Under the pieces are notes generated by a model, which did no database searches, was not told where the DNA came from, and worked only from the letters and a program-made list of their open reading frames with translations. DNA of 45,500 nucleotides, from contig CM043952.1 of assembly GCA_014529385.2 (NCBI GenBank), positions 153,513,057 through 153,558,556 on the forward strand, written 5' to 3'. Shown here piece by piece: positions 32,870-43,435 of the stretch. Made by a program: the position numbers and the translations under genes. Each line of letters begins with the position of its first letter. Position 1 is the stretch's first letter. Origin of the DNA: Adiantum capillus-veneris. Its lineage: Eukaryota > Streptophyta > Polypodiopsida > Polypodiales > Pteridaceae.

Positions 32870-33835
32870 GCTGCTGCACGTGAAGCTCCAATGGCGACCT
32901 GTAAATTGTATTGAAGCTATTTTTTATGTAGGAAAGGCGCGGCTTAAGTTTGATTATTGTTGTTATGCAAAAACAGTAGAGAAAGACACAATGTTATTGA
33001 CTACATTCAAGTTTTCTGTGTTCTGTTAAGTTCTGTTTTGCTAGTTCTATTAAGCTCAGATTTCAGCTTACACAGTTAGCATTTCTTGCGTTTCTCCGTT
33101 TTCTGGTTTGCACTGCACAGTTCTGTCAAGTTTCAATTTTCTACATTTTCTGTGTTGTGCACAGTTAGGCGCACAATTAGTTAATTAAGCAGGTTAGTAA
33201 TTAGGTGAACCACTGATTAGCAGGTCAGTAGGTAGGCGGGACAGTAAATAGTTAGGTGAGGTCAACGCGCACCAAATACCCACGTGAGCGAGGGGGAGGT
33301 TATAAAAAAATCGAAAATATTTAAGCGTGAGTGACTGGGGGGATCACTAAAATTTTGATCGAAATTGGGATCATTTCCCCAAGCCCAAGCCCAAGCCCTT
33401 GGCCCAAGCCCAAGCCCAAGCCCAAGCCCAAGCCCAAGCCCAGGCCCAGGCCTCAGTCCTCAGTCTTATGATATATACTAGACTCACTCTTATATATATA
33501 CCCTACCCCCTCAAGAGGGAATGAGAGCATGTGGGGCAAGTCCTCCACTCTCCTCCCTTCTCTTCCCACTTGCACCCTTAGACTTGCTATTTGGAGCCTA
33601 GTTCCTCAGCTAGGAAAAGACTGTTTCGGGCTTTTCTGGAGCAAAATAGAACCAAACGGTGGGCTGTAAAGCACAGCGCGTCCCTCCTAGCGATAGGCTC
33701 GTTTCGAGCTATCACACGGCCCATTCCACGACACGCTCTAAAAAATCTAGCAAAAAAACAAACAAAAAACACGCAAAAAACTAGTCACAAGGCCTCCTAG
33801 AGCAGCTTTTTGACACCTTAGGGTATCAAAAGCAC
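32870..33835 (+). other. Untranslated leader with CCCAAG hexamer array
   Basis: This stretch of nearly 1 kb has no convincing ORF. It holds a (CCCAAG)n array at 33378-33452 (about eleven units, one interruption cccttgg), a CACGTG core near 33280, tatatata runs near 33470-33500, and T/C-rich repeats (ttctgt, ttaagttctg) around 33010-33140. Packaging and dimerisation signals are expected in such leaders, but none can be named from the sequence. Confidence 0.7.
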
Positions 33836-36800
33836 ATGCACTTACGCTCTGGGCGGGTGCTAGAACATGAGCATATTGAGGGTGCCTCTGTTCATACGGA
33901 CACCCATTACCCATCCACGATAGGCTCTAGACCCTCAGCGGGGACACAAGGTAGCACCACCCAATACCCTAAAATAGCCGCTACTGATTCCTCCTCCGAC
34001 TCAGAAATCATGGAAGCATACCCTACCCAAAACACTGAGAGAGAAGGCCATGCACCTCCCGAAGCTCCACAGCCTAGTACTAGTATGTTTAGCCGTTTCA
34101 TGGAAACATTAGGTAGAGCTACTCGCTCGGAACCTAATGCAAATGAAGCACACGAAGGGGGTGGGGAAGTGGACTCTCCTTTCATATCGCACGTGGACCC
34201 CACACCCCCAAAGAGTGTCCATGTGGATATCCTGCCAACTTCTTACCAAGAAGGCCCTGTTGAGCTGCCTCCTTCAGAAGTTCCCTCTAGAGTACCGTTG
34301 GTGACAAGTAAAACCACGGGGAGCAACATTGCTTCTACCTCACAAGAAACCGTTAACACGTCGACTCTAGAAGGATTGTTCATTAATGATCATTGGACAT
34401 ACGACCTCCACACTGAGGTGTTGACGGATCTACACTCTGGCCACGCCTACCATGTAGGATGGATAGAGATTGTACGATCCACCTCTAGTGCCACGAGCCT
34501 CGAAGATCAACAGAAAATGATCTGTAATGTTATCCATGGCATTATTCAATCAGAAAGGAAAAACCAAGGGGTAAATATACTCTCAACTGGCCCCATGAGA
34601 TTTCTGGATACGAGCAAGGCTCAACAGCCTACTCTATCACAAATGGAGACTCCTCTAATGAGTCCCATGGACCCATCTTACGTCATTTCACCTGGGGTCT
34701 CTATGCAATCTGAGCCTCCGAGCGACAACTTTAGCTTCCCTAACTTGGCTCAACCCTTTATTAAGGAAAACACAGTGCTCACTCCAAGGATAGGCCCGAC
34801 AGAGAATGTATCGATGACATCTACGGTTAGCGCAATGCCACTACCTAGTGTCGTAGTACCTAATATGGGGCCTCGACCGTATGTGCCTCTAGCCCCTTAT
34901 GCACACATGGCCCCCACACCTCCAATTGTACCACTTGTTTATGCTCCTCGAGTGCCGCTCCCAAGCCCTTATCCGAGTGGACCTATGCCCGGTTATGTTC
35001 CATATCCTGCATCATCCACACATATGCCAAGACCGGTACCCGTCCCTCTCCCACATATGATTCCAAGAGTACCTCCACCGGCCCTGCCTCCTCACATAGG
35101 TGACTTGGCAGCGTTGGCTCAAACCATAGGTCGATCTATCGCGGAAAATATGCGTCATGCATCTGATAGAGAGCCTAGAAGTAAGGCAGTACAAATTGCC
35201 AAACTCACGCAAAAATTCAATGGGGACGAAGATGCTAGAAAACACATTGAAGTGTTTGAACAAGTATGTGATTCCTTAGGGGAACGCAACGAACTACATA
35301 AGTGCAATGCCTTAAGCTTGACATTAAGTGGGAAGGCTGGAGATTGGTATAGAAACCTAAGCCTGTGGATGAAAAAACAATCTACCCTACCCTTCGAAGG
35401 TTGTTTCTAAAGGAGTACATATGAGAAGGTGTGCTTTGGGGTGTAGCATCTAAGCTACAGAAGGCCGAACGTAAGGAAGGAGAGTCAGTAAGGGACTTCA
35501 TTAGTCATCTAAAGCACTTAAAATCTCGCTGCCCTGTAAATGAGCGCTTCAACAATAACCAACTGCTTGATCGATTCATTCGAGGGTTGAGGAATGAAGG
35601 AATCTATAATGGACTAGTGATTAGAGGTATCACAACCTGGGAAGATGTCACTGCCAATGCAATCCAATTAGAGGACAACTTGATGATAGCAGGCATGAGG
35701 GTGTCTACTGACACGAGATCCACTACCTCACAAGCCATTGAGTATGAACCCATGACTGCAAAGCCCATTGCCAATGAGCCAAAGGTATTTGAGACATTCT
35801 TGACAAACCTCACCAAGGCAATCCAAGAGTCTCTTAAGGATAATCGACCCCCTCAAAATAGTCACATGTATCCAAGAAGGGAGCAACAATGGTGTTCCAT
35901 TTGCTTAGGTCCACATAGCACTAGTGAGTGCCCTACGTTTAGAGTAAAATTTAATGGAACTTGCAACGCATGTGGTAGGTATGGTCACCAAGCTAAGGAT
36001 TGTTTAATGATCAAACGTATGATGGAAAATAGACCACCTGTAGCCTGGACAGATGCACCTCGAGCTCCTGTATTGATGCCTGCTCCACCTGTTGAGCAAC
36101 TACCGCAACACATGGTCCCTAGATCTCAAAATGTTGTACCAGCTACACCGCTACCACCTCCTGTGCTAGGACCGCAGCCCCCGCATCCAAGAGTCGCCCC
36201 TATGAACCAAGTGGGTTGCGAGCCATCTAATGCTTATGCAGATTTCTGTGAGGAGGAAATAGACACTAGTATTGCCTACGGACTTGATACATTGGAAGAG
36301 TGTCCTATATACTACATGGAAGATTGTTGGGGGCAAGTCAAGCTGGTTTATCAAGCTACTGCTCTCGCATCCAAAGGTCAAAATATCAACACCCAGGCTA
36401 GGAGGCCACCTCTTCAATGCTACGAGTGTGGTGGACCACATTGGGCAGCGGAGTGCCCTATTAGGCTGCAAAAGAATGCTTCACAGATGCAAATGAATCA
36501 AGGGAGCACGTCTGCAATGCCAATACTCACATGTAATCGTTGTTGCATAGATCACTTGATTGCCCAATGCCCCTATAACCCAAATGCGCCTAAAATCACA
36601 CCCCTAAATTTGGTCGAAATTGCTAGTGTGACATCGCCAATACCACCCGTCGCACCCGCTTATGCGATTACACGGTCCATGCTTCAAGGGCCAGGCCATA
36701 TCCTCGAAGAGAGAGATACCGCGTCAGTTATCCAAGCAAAGAAAAAGAAGACACGAAGGAAGAGGTCGCAGAATACGGGAAATTCAAAGGCAAGTTCCAA

Positions 36801-37221
36801 AACAAACATAGGAACAGGAGATGACCCCGTGTATATGAATGACCTCGAGGATGATTTAGATTCAATCGAGACAATGGAGACTAGAACCAATACCACAAAG
36901 GGAAAGACCGACAAAGAAAACCGTAACATGGAACCAAATGAAAACCGAATAAGAGAAAACCATAAAGAGCCTCTGAAAACACCACAAGTGTTTCCAAATC
37001 CAATCCAAGACCCCCAAGATAAACCGCAAGGGCAAAAAGGGAAGAATCGTAAAAAGAAGATTGGGACGTACCCAAACCCAGTAGACGAGATTGAGCAGGT
37101 GAAACATCTAAGAGGTTTAGTGGAGGAGACTCAAAGGAAACTAGAACCAGAACCCATGCATGTCGAAATTCATGACACAGTGTTTCCCACGCAAAGTTCA
37201 TCCACCCCACATGAACCATAG
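33836..37221 (+). pseudogene. gag: Gag of the young gypsy element, frameshifted
   Basis: ATG 33836 starts a 524-codon frame (MHLRSGRVLEHEH) with a long Pro-rich region (about residues 340-425), then the start of the capsid domain (AKLTQKFNGDEDARKHIEVFEQV to KAGDWYRNL). The frame is lost by a one-base indel between about 35355 and 35391. In the new frame the capsid continues (LRRLFLKEY) to TGA at 35422-35424, then 35425-37221 is open and carries the capsid end (RDFISHLKHLKSRCP) and four CCHC knuckles, beginning at 35893, 35962, 36418 and 36532. The last part is Lys/Asn/Glu-rich. The product packages element RNA; this copy cannot make a full-length gag. Confidence 0.88.
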
Positions 37222-37894
37222 ACCGTTAGCCATATCTAGTATCATCCAAGAAGGGAGTGAGGACGGGACATCAGAAAGTGAGCATACACCCTTCTTGTTG
37301 GAAAGAATGTTTAACGAAGGAATACCTGATCCCATTGAGGAATATGAGATTCCATCCTCACCAGTTCCTAGTCAAGGACCTACACCCTGCAAAATGCCAA
37401 TGAATGTTGCCAAACTAGTGGACTTCATGTCTTCTGAGGTCCGAACCACGATCATAGCAAAGCTGTATGGAGATCCCGAGTTATTCCTTGCACTTCCAGC
37501 ATTCCTTAACGGAGAGCTACGAACGGGATTACCGCAGTTTGCGCAACCAAATAGGCCTGACTCGATTATGATTGATGAGGAAAATCATGTGAAATCACTT
37601 GACTTAGATGGACACAAGTCTGTGATTGAGGTACCCATTAACGAATTAGGGCAGTATTTTGAAGGCGACGAGTCTAATGCGACCCTACCCATCATTACCA
37701 AGGGATTAACAATAAAGGGAATTCTTGATGGTGGTGCGGGAGTTAGCATCGTTACAAAAGATTGTTGGGAATCCATGGGAAAACCCCGCCTCAGTGTTAC
37801 TAACATTGTGGTAAAGATGGCAAATGGTACCATAGCCAAACCTATGGGGATGCTCAAGGATCTTAAGATCAAAGTTCTAGGACACAAGGTATGA
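37160..37894 (+). pseudogene. Gypsy protease (DGG type), separated from pol by a TGA
   Basis: A 244-codon frame starts at ATG 37160, overlaps the gag end in another frame (+1 relative to it), and contains the active site KGILDGGAGVSIVTKDCW (Asp at residue 190). The downstream pol frame is the same frame, separated by TGA 37892-37894; the conserved FIVMDFSKHLMSYEMILGRPFM block of the protease fold lies just after the stop. So one polyprotein was probably split by a single nonsense change. Gly replaces the usual Thr/Ser after Asp, as in the older minus element. The enzyme would release mature proteins from the polyprotein. Confidence 0.82.
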
Positions 37895-37909
37895 CATACG
37901 TTCATTGTA

Positions 37910-40900
37910 ATGGATTTCTCTAAACACCTTATGTCATATGAAATGATTTTAGGACGACCATTCATGAGGGAAGCACAAATGGTTCACGATTGGTCTAAAA
38001 ATCATGTCTATTTGCAATTCCAAGACTCTGTCCTTAGAGTGGATTTGGTGACTGGTAAGGTACACCCCTTAGGGAGTAAAACCATTATTGATCATCGCTC
38101 TGACACCACAGTTCACTCGGCCCCACTACAATATTGTTACACTTGTAAGAAGGATACAGACATTGGCCAAGATTCTCCTTACATGGATGTGTTACCGGGT
38201 ATGACGGAATCAGACAACGTAGACTGGGTACACCTAGCTGCAACCATAGATACCTGGGGAAATAGAGGAACCACTTGGGTCACACCAGAGGGGGAAGAGG
38301 TACCACAAATTGCACCTCTAAACATGATAAGTGCCATACATGCATCTTCTAAGGGCAAGGCAATTGTAGACCAATCTGACAGTGACACCGATAGCTCAAT
38401 AGAAGACTTTGACCAACACGACTCAGACACTGACTCCCATAGTGAAACGGATTCTGAATCTCATGAATTAGAGAGTGGAGCAAGTTCAGAGTCAAAACAT
38501 TCGGAAGGACCGAGGACATCAACCGATGATAGCTCCTCTGAGAATGAAGAGGACACCAACGAGGACTCCTTTAGTGAGCCAGATCTAAATGCAAATCAAA
38601 AGCAGGTCTCAAATAAGAAAAAGAAAAACTTTAAGAGGGGTCGATATCGAGCCAATGTACGTGCTAGGATAAAAAAGAAGAGATCCTCAGCAGAATGGCT
38701 CAGTTATATAGGAGCATGTGATGCTCATCGAAAATTGGTAGACGATTGGGGTGAATATCTCCAAAATGTTATGTGGTGTAGACCGCGACCCCATGACATA
38801 GCCCAATTAGAGATCATAGACAAACCAAAGTTGAGCCGCACTGCAAGGAGGCGTCAAAACCAAGAGTTAGCTCGACAACACAAGAAAGCAGAAATGGAAG
38901 CACAAACCAAAGCACAACCAGAATCCACAGACTTGCATCCTGCACCAGAACATTTCAAATCTTACACCACAGGGGAAGCAAAGGTTGTGTACACAAAAGC
39001 CCAAAGAATACCTATCGATGGGAATAATGGAATCTATGATGGTCCGGCAATAGTTAAAGAAATAGAATTAGCCGACCCCCGTGAAGAATCAAAACCTGTT
39101 TTTATTTCCCAAGACCTCACAGAAGTTGAAGAGGCGGTCTCCAAAGAGCTTCTCAAGGAATTCAAGGACATATTCGCTTGGACATACCATGATATGAAAG
39201 GTGTTCCACCTTCTGTGGTCCAACATACAATCCCTATGATTAGCACTGCGAAGCTCGTACAACAAAGACCCTACCGGATGAATCCTAAGTACGCAAGGAT
39301 CATTCAAGAAGAACTAGAAAAGCTTATCAAATGTGGGTTCATATATCCTATTGAACACTCTGAATGGGTGTCTCCAATAGTTATCGTGCCAAAAAAGAAT
39401 GGGAAACTCGGGGTGTGCATGGACCTCAAAAAAGTTAATGCAGCTACTAGAGGAGACCATTACCCCCTACCATATTTCGAACATGTACTCGAAAGAGTTG
39501 CAGGAAAGGAAGCTTATAGCTTTCTAGATGGGTACTCAGGCTACAACCAAATCACGATAGCGCTAGAGGACCAAGCTAAAACTGCCTTCATCACAGAATT
39601 TGGCGTGTTTGCATTTCGTGTGATGGCTTTTGGCTTAACAAATGCCCCTGCTACATTCCAACGATTAATAAACACTGCTTTTAAAGAATATTTGAGAGAG
39701 TTTTGTGAAGCTTTCTTAGACGAACTTTGTGTTTACTCTTCTTGGAAAGAACATCTATCATGTTTGCGGAAGGTGTTTGAAAAGTGTAGGTTATATCGTA
39801 TCTCATTGAACCCGTTCAAATGTCAATTTTGGGTCAAGCATGGAGTTATTTTAGGGCATATAGTATCTAAGAATGGTATCTCAACCGATGAGAGCAAAAT
39901 TAAAGTGATTCTAGAGTTACCACCACCAACCAATTACAAGGGAGCTCAAAGGTTCATGGGACACGTGGGTTATTATCGACGGTTTATTTTATTTTTCGCT
40001 GAGATAGCACGTCCTTTGTACAAGATTCTCATTGAATTTAAATGGACTGAAGAGTGTGACCAGGCCTATGAACAATTGAAGAAAACACTAGCAAGTGCTC
40101 CGATTTTAAGGACACCTAACTGGGATGTCATTTTTCATGTGCATATTGATGCATCAAACTTTGCTATTGGGTGTGTTCTCACTCAACCAGGAGAACATAA
40201 ATTGGACTATCCCATTAGCTTTGCAAGCCATCAATTGAACGATGCTGAAAGGAACTACACCACTACAGAGCGAGAAGGTTTAGCAATGGTTTATGCAGTA
40301 AAGAAATTTCGCTACTACCTTCTGGCAAACAAGTTTGTATTTTATGTGGATCATCAAGCGTTGCTGTATCTGGTAAACAAGCCATGCTCCACAGGAAGAA
40401 TCACACGATGGTTGTTAATTCTTCTGGAGTTTGATTTCACGATTGTAGTGAGACCCGGTAAAAGGCATGTCATGGCTAATCATTTCTCTCGCATACCCAA
40501 TGGTGAAGCCCCTACAGGAGTTGATGATGAATTACCCGATACTTCCCTATTCATAGTTGAGACTATGCCTGAATGGAGTGAGAACATTGTTAACTTTTTA
40601 GTTAATGGTTTTCCACCCAAGGAACTTCGTAAGGATATCGCTCAAAGGCTAGTAAAAGAATGTGAACCCTATTTTTTGATTGCCGGAACTCTGTATAGAC
40701 TAGGCAAGGACGATATTCTTAGGCGTTGTGCCCGCGAGGATGAATATTTGTATATCTTGCAAGAAGCACATATGGGCATAGCAGGAGGACATTTTTCAGG
40801 AGACCTGACTGCTAGAAAGGTGCTGCAATCAGGCTATTGGTGGCCAACTTTATTTAAGGATGCATCACTTTTTACAAAAGGGTGTGATGAGTGCCAACGT

Positions 40901-43081
40901 TACAAGACCACACAGCGCAAAGACAGAATGCCCTTACATCCTATTAAAGTAACCCAACCATTTGAAAAATGGGGCTTAGACTTTGTAGGTCCAATTAGTC
41001 CCGCAGCTCGCAACACTCAATCTCGATATATTCTAGTTGCTACGGACTATGTAACAAAGTGGGCTGAAGCTAAGGCTTCACAAAAAGCTGACGCGAGGAC
41101 AACAGCTAAGTTTCTTTTTGAGAAAATTATCACAAGATTTGGTTGCCCTTTTGAAATTGTTAGTGATAATGGTACCCATTTTATAAATGAGGTAATAAGA
41201 GAGCTTACCACGACCTTTATGATATCCCACCATAAGTCTACACCTTATTACCCGCAAGCTAATGGACAAGCCGAGAGCACCAACAAGACTCTAATCTCTA
41301 TTTTAACCAAGACGGTAGAAGCTCATCGCACTGATTGGGATTTGAAGTTGACATCTGCTCTATGGGCTTATCGTACTGCTTACAAAGTGGCTATTAATTG
41401 TACGCCATTCAAAATGGTATACGGCCAAGAAGCGGTTATGCCTTGGGAGTTTGTCATTCCTAGTCTTAGGGTATCTTCGCAAGAAGGATGGAATGGTAAC
41501 CCCTTAACCGAGCGTTTGTATATCTTAGAAAAACTAGACGAAGAGAGACAGTTGGCTGTGCAAAATGCTCTTGTGGAAAAGGATAGGAGAAAGAAGTGGT
41601 TTGATCGCCATGTGAAGGACAAGGACATCAAAGTTGGTGATAAAGTCCTTATGTATGGAGTACGTAAAGAGAAGAAAAAGTTGAAATATGCTGGTAAAGG
41701 ACCATATAGAGTATGTGAAATTACCCCACAAGGTACCCTTCGTGTGGAAACTCTTGATGGAGTTGAAACCATTGGATTCCTCAATGGGAGTAAATTCAAA
41801 AGATATTATGATCCTTTAAGCCAAGAAGAACTACAGGCCATTCATCAAAAGAAGGCCGCCAAAGCACAAACGGAGTTAAAGAAGATACAATCTCAAGCTG
41901 AGGATAAGGAGCGACAACAACGTATAAGACAAAAACGAGAGGCTAACCTTGGAGTCACAAATGCATTCCACGTGGAAATCGAAGAGGATTGGTTGGACTC
42001 TGACACACCTCTACGATACCCTATTGAGTTAAATAGTGCCTATGGAAAAGTGCTATATAACGCCTTATTGGACACGGGTGCTAAATATAATCTGCTATCC
42101 TATGGGGTGTGGTGTCGGTTAGGGAAGCCACCTCTATCTGAGAGTATTATCCAAGTCAAGGGTGTCAACAAGAAAAAAACTACGGTTTTTGGAATCTGGC
42201 ACACTTCTGTCAGTTATGACAATGGAATTGTAGCTCAAGACTTTTTGGTCATGCCTACTGGAACTATGGAGGGTAATATAAACCTAGGACACACGTGGAT
42301 GATAGCCACCAAATGCACTATTGATTGGGGGACTGGGGGTGTCACAACGCAAAAACCAACTCTTATCCCTACCACTCAAGCCATAGTCCCTGAAATATTG
42401 CCTAAGGAAATAAAACCCAAGACATTGCATGTCCAGGAGGTTGAACCATACGTCCCCATAGCCCAACTCTCTAGATCTTCAACTGATGTAGTTGAAAGAA
42501 AGCTTGAGACACACAAGAACCATCCTAATATAACAAAGAAAGCATACAAGTGGGTCCCTAAAGCTTCTTCAGTAACCATGACTGATGCTAAAAAAAGGAA
42601 GCCTCGTAAGAAACGTCCCACTCGCTCCAAGAAATGTAAGAAAACGTGGCGCTGGATTCCTAAACGACTATTAAAAGCCCAAGGATACTATGATGGAAAT
42701 GAGAAAATTTGGGTACCTAAACGTAAGATGTGTCCTTCCCTATCGACAACAAACCCATATGAGTCAAATAGTGTAACGCTAAGGCCAATGGCAGACCGTG
42801 GGAAGGGAAAGATCACAGAATGCTACACACCTAGTCCAGAGCTAGTTTGGGCTCCAAGGCAAACCCAATTTATTCCACCTAGCTCAGGAAGGGGGGAGTT
42901 CCATGAAGCTTCTAGCTCCTCATGTAATACATCCATAGAGGTAAAAGCTTCTACACAGCCTCCATCTATAGTAATGGACCTCAATGAAGCTACAAAAGAA
43001 TCCACACCTCCCAGTGTTCAAGAATCACCTGATGAACCACTTCAAGTTCGATCCTGGGAGAGTACCTTACCACCCTTGTAA
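37910..43081 (+). CDS. pol: Gypsy pol: protease end, RT, RNase H, integrase, second protease-like segment, W-x-P-K tail
   Basis: Open for 1723 codons. Residues about 1-35 finish the protease, then an acidic linker. RT carries FLDGYSGYNQ (Asp540), FGLTNAP and FLDELCVYS, where FLDD is expected (Asp604, then Glu605). RNase H has HIDAS, TEREGLAM and VDHQAL, but MANHFSR (Asn857) replaces the usual Asp. Integrase has an HHCC finger (HMGIAGGH, CDECQ) and an intact D-D-E set (1024, 1086, 1122; DD35E spacing), then KGPYRV and NGSKFKRYY. Residues about 1350-1475 hold a second retropepsin-like segment (LLDTGAKYNLLSYGVW, Asp1388). The tail repeats KWVPK, RWIPK, IWVPK and VWAPR. The final residues are Ser/Pro-rich. 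No chromodomain. Copying activity is doubtful because of the RT substitution. Confidence 0.93.
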   Translation: MDFSKHLMSYEMILGRPFMREAQMVHDWSKNHVYLQFQDSVLRVDLVTGKVHPLGSKTIIDHRSDTTVHSAPLQYCYTCKKDTDIGQDSPYMDVLPGMTESDNVDWVHLAATIDTWGNRGTTWVTPEGEEVPQIAPLNMISAIHASSKGKAIVDQSDSDTDSSIEDFDQHDSDTDSHSETDSESHELESGASSESKHSEGPRTSTDDSSSENEEDTNEDSFSEPDLNANQKQVSNKKKKNFKRGRYRANVRARIKKKRSSAEWLSYIGACDAHRKLVDDWGEYLQNVMWCRPRPHDIAQLEIIDKPKLSRTARRRQNQELARQHKKAEMEAQTKAQPESTDLHPAPEHFKSYTTGEAKVVYTKAQRIPIDGNNGIYDGPAIVKEIELADPREESKPVFISQDLTEVEEAVSKELLKEFKDIFAWTYHDMKGVPPSVVQHTIPMISTAKLVQQRPYRMNPKYARIIQEELEKLIKCGFIYPIEHSEWVSPIVIVPKKNGKLGVCMDLKKVNAATRGDHYPLPYFEHVLERVAGKEAYSFLDGYSGYNQITIALEDQAKTAFITEFGVFAFRVMAFGLTNAPATFQRLINTAFKEYLREFCEAFLDELCVYSSWKEHLSCLRKVFEKCRLYRISLNPFKCQFWVKHGVILGHIVSKNGISTDESKIKVILELPPPTNYKGAQRFMGHVGYYRRFILFFAEIARPLYKILIEFKWTEECDQAYEQLKKTLASAPILRTPNWDVIFHVHIDASNFAIGCVLTQPGEHKLDYPISFASHQLNDAERNYTTTEREGLAMVYAVKKFRYYLLANKFVFYVDHQALLYLVNKPCSTGRITRWLLILLEFDFTIVVRPGKRHVMANHFSRIPNGEAPTGVDDELPDTSLFIVETMPEWSENIVNFLVNGFPPKELRKDIAQRLVKECEPYFLIAGTLYRLGKDDILRRCAREDEYLYILQEAHMGIAGGHFSGDLTARKVLQSGYWWPTLFKDASLFTKGCDECQRYKTTQRKDRMPLHPIKVTQPFEKWGLDFVGPISPAARNTQSRYILVATDYVTKWAEAKASQKADARTTAKFLFEKIITRFGCPFEIVSDNGTHFINEVIRELTTTFMISHHKSTPYYPQANGQAESTNKTLISILTKTVEAHRTDWDLKLTSALWAYRTAYKVAINCTPFKMVYGQEAVMPWEFVIPSLRVSSQEGWNGNPLTERLYILEKLDEERQLAVQNALVEKDRRKKWFDRHVKDKDIKVGDKVLMYGVRKEKKKLKYAGKGPYRVCEITPQGTLRVETLDGVETIGFLNGSKFKRYYDPLSQEELQAIHQKKAAKAQTELKKIQSQAEDKERQQRIRQKREANLGVTNAFHVEIEEDWLDSDTPLRYPIELNSAYGKVLYNALLDTGAKYNLLSYGVWCRLGKPPLSESIIQVKGVNKKKTTVFGIWHTSVSYDNGIVAQDFLVMPTGTMEGNINLGHTWMIATKCTIDWGTGGVTTQKPTLIPTTQAIVPEILPKEIKPKTLHVQEVEPYVPIAQLSRSSTDVVERKLETHKNHPNITKKAYKWVPKASSVTMTDAKKRKPRKKRPTRSKKCKKTWRWIPKRLLKAQGYYDGNEKIWVPKRKMCPSLSTTNPYESNSVTLRPMADRGKGKITECYTPSPELVWAPRQTQFIPPSSGRGEFHEASSSSCNTSIEVKASTQPPSIVMDLNEATKESTPPSVQESPDEPLQVRSWESTLPPL

Positions 43082-43196
43082 CTCGACGAGGCACCTAGGG
43101 TAATAGAAAACTACTGGCAAAAATCCTTACCTATTGCCAACTGGAACAATTGGTTTCAAAGGGTGACAAGCTCATTTCAAACGGTATGGTCTACCC

Positions 43197-43210
43197 AAGG
43201 AAGGGGGGAG
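43197..43210 (+). other. Internal polypurine tract followed by an LTR-like TG start
   Basis: AAGGAAGGGGGGAG is followed by TGTTTGTGGACATCC. It closely resembles the terminal tract AAGAAGGGGGGCA|TGTTAACC at 45210-45222. Stretch 43082-43196 is untranslated. Confidence 0.65.
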
Positions 43211-43291
43211 TGTTTGTGGACATCCATCATTCACTTGCTTCCCTCTCAACCTTTCTCTCTGACTTCTTAATCTCTGATCTTAGGGAATGTA

Positions 43292-43299
43292 TATATAAA
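43292..43299 (+). promoter_or_regulatory. Possible internal TATA box upstream of the accessory ORF
   Basis: TATATAAA lies 81 bases after the internal TG and about 137 bases before the ORF start. Just before the ATG a splice-acceptor-like ttgcgtgtacag ends at 43433, so the ORF could instead be expressed from a spliced RNA. Confidence 0.45.
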
Positions 43300-43435
43300 G
43301 ACTTATACTCACAAAAACAAGATAACAAAGTAAAAGAGCAAGAGCCATAACACAAATCATAAAAACAAATTATGCACAAGAACACGACCCTTGTAATATT
43401 TGCACTCTAACCATCATCTATTTGCGTGTACAGAT

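Noticed and set aside
33907-34203. 98-aa minus-strand frame opposite gag
   Set aside because: Shadow of the gag frame; no motif and no support.
43211-43432. Solo LTR inserted inside the young gypsy element
   Set aside because: TG and CA ends can be found, but the flanks gggag and gatat do not match, so a simple insertion is not supported; kept only as a relic hypothesis.
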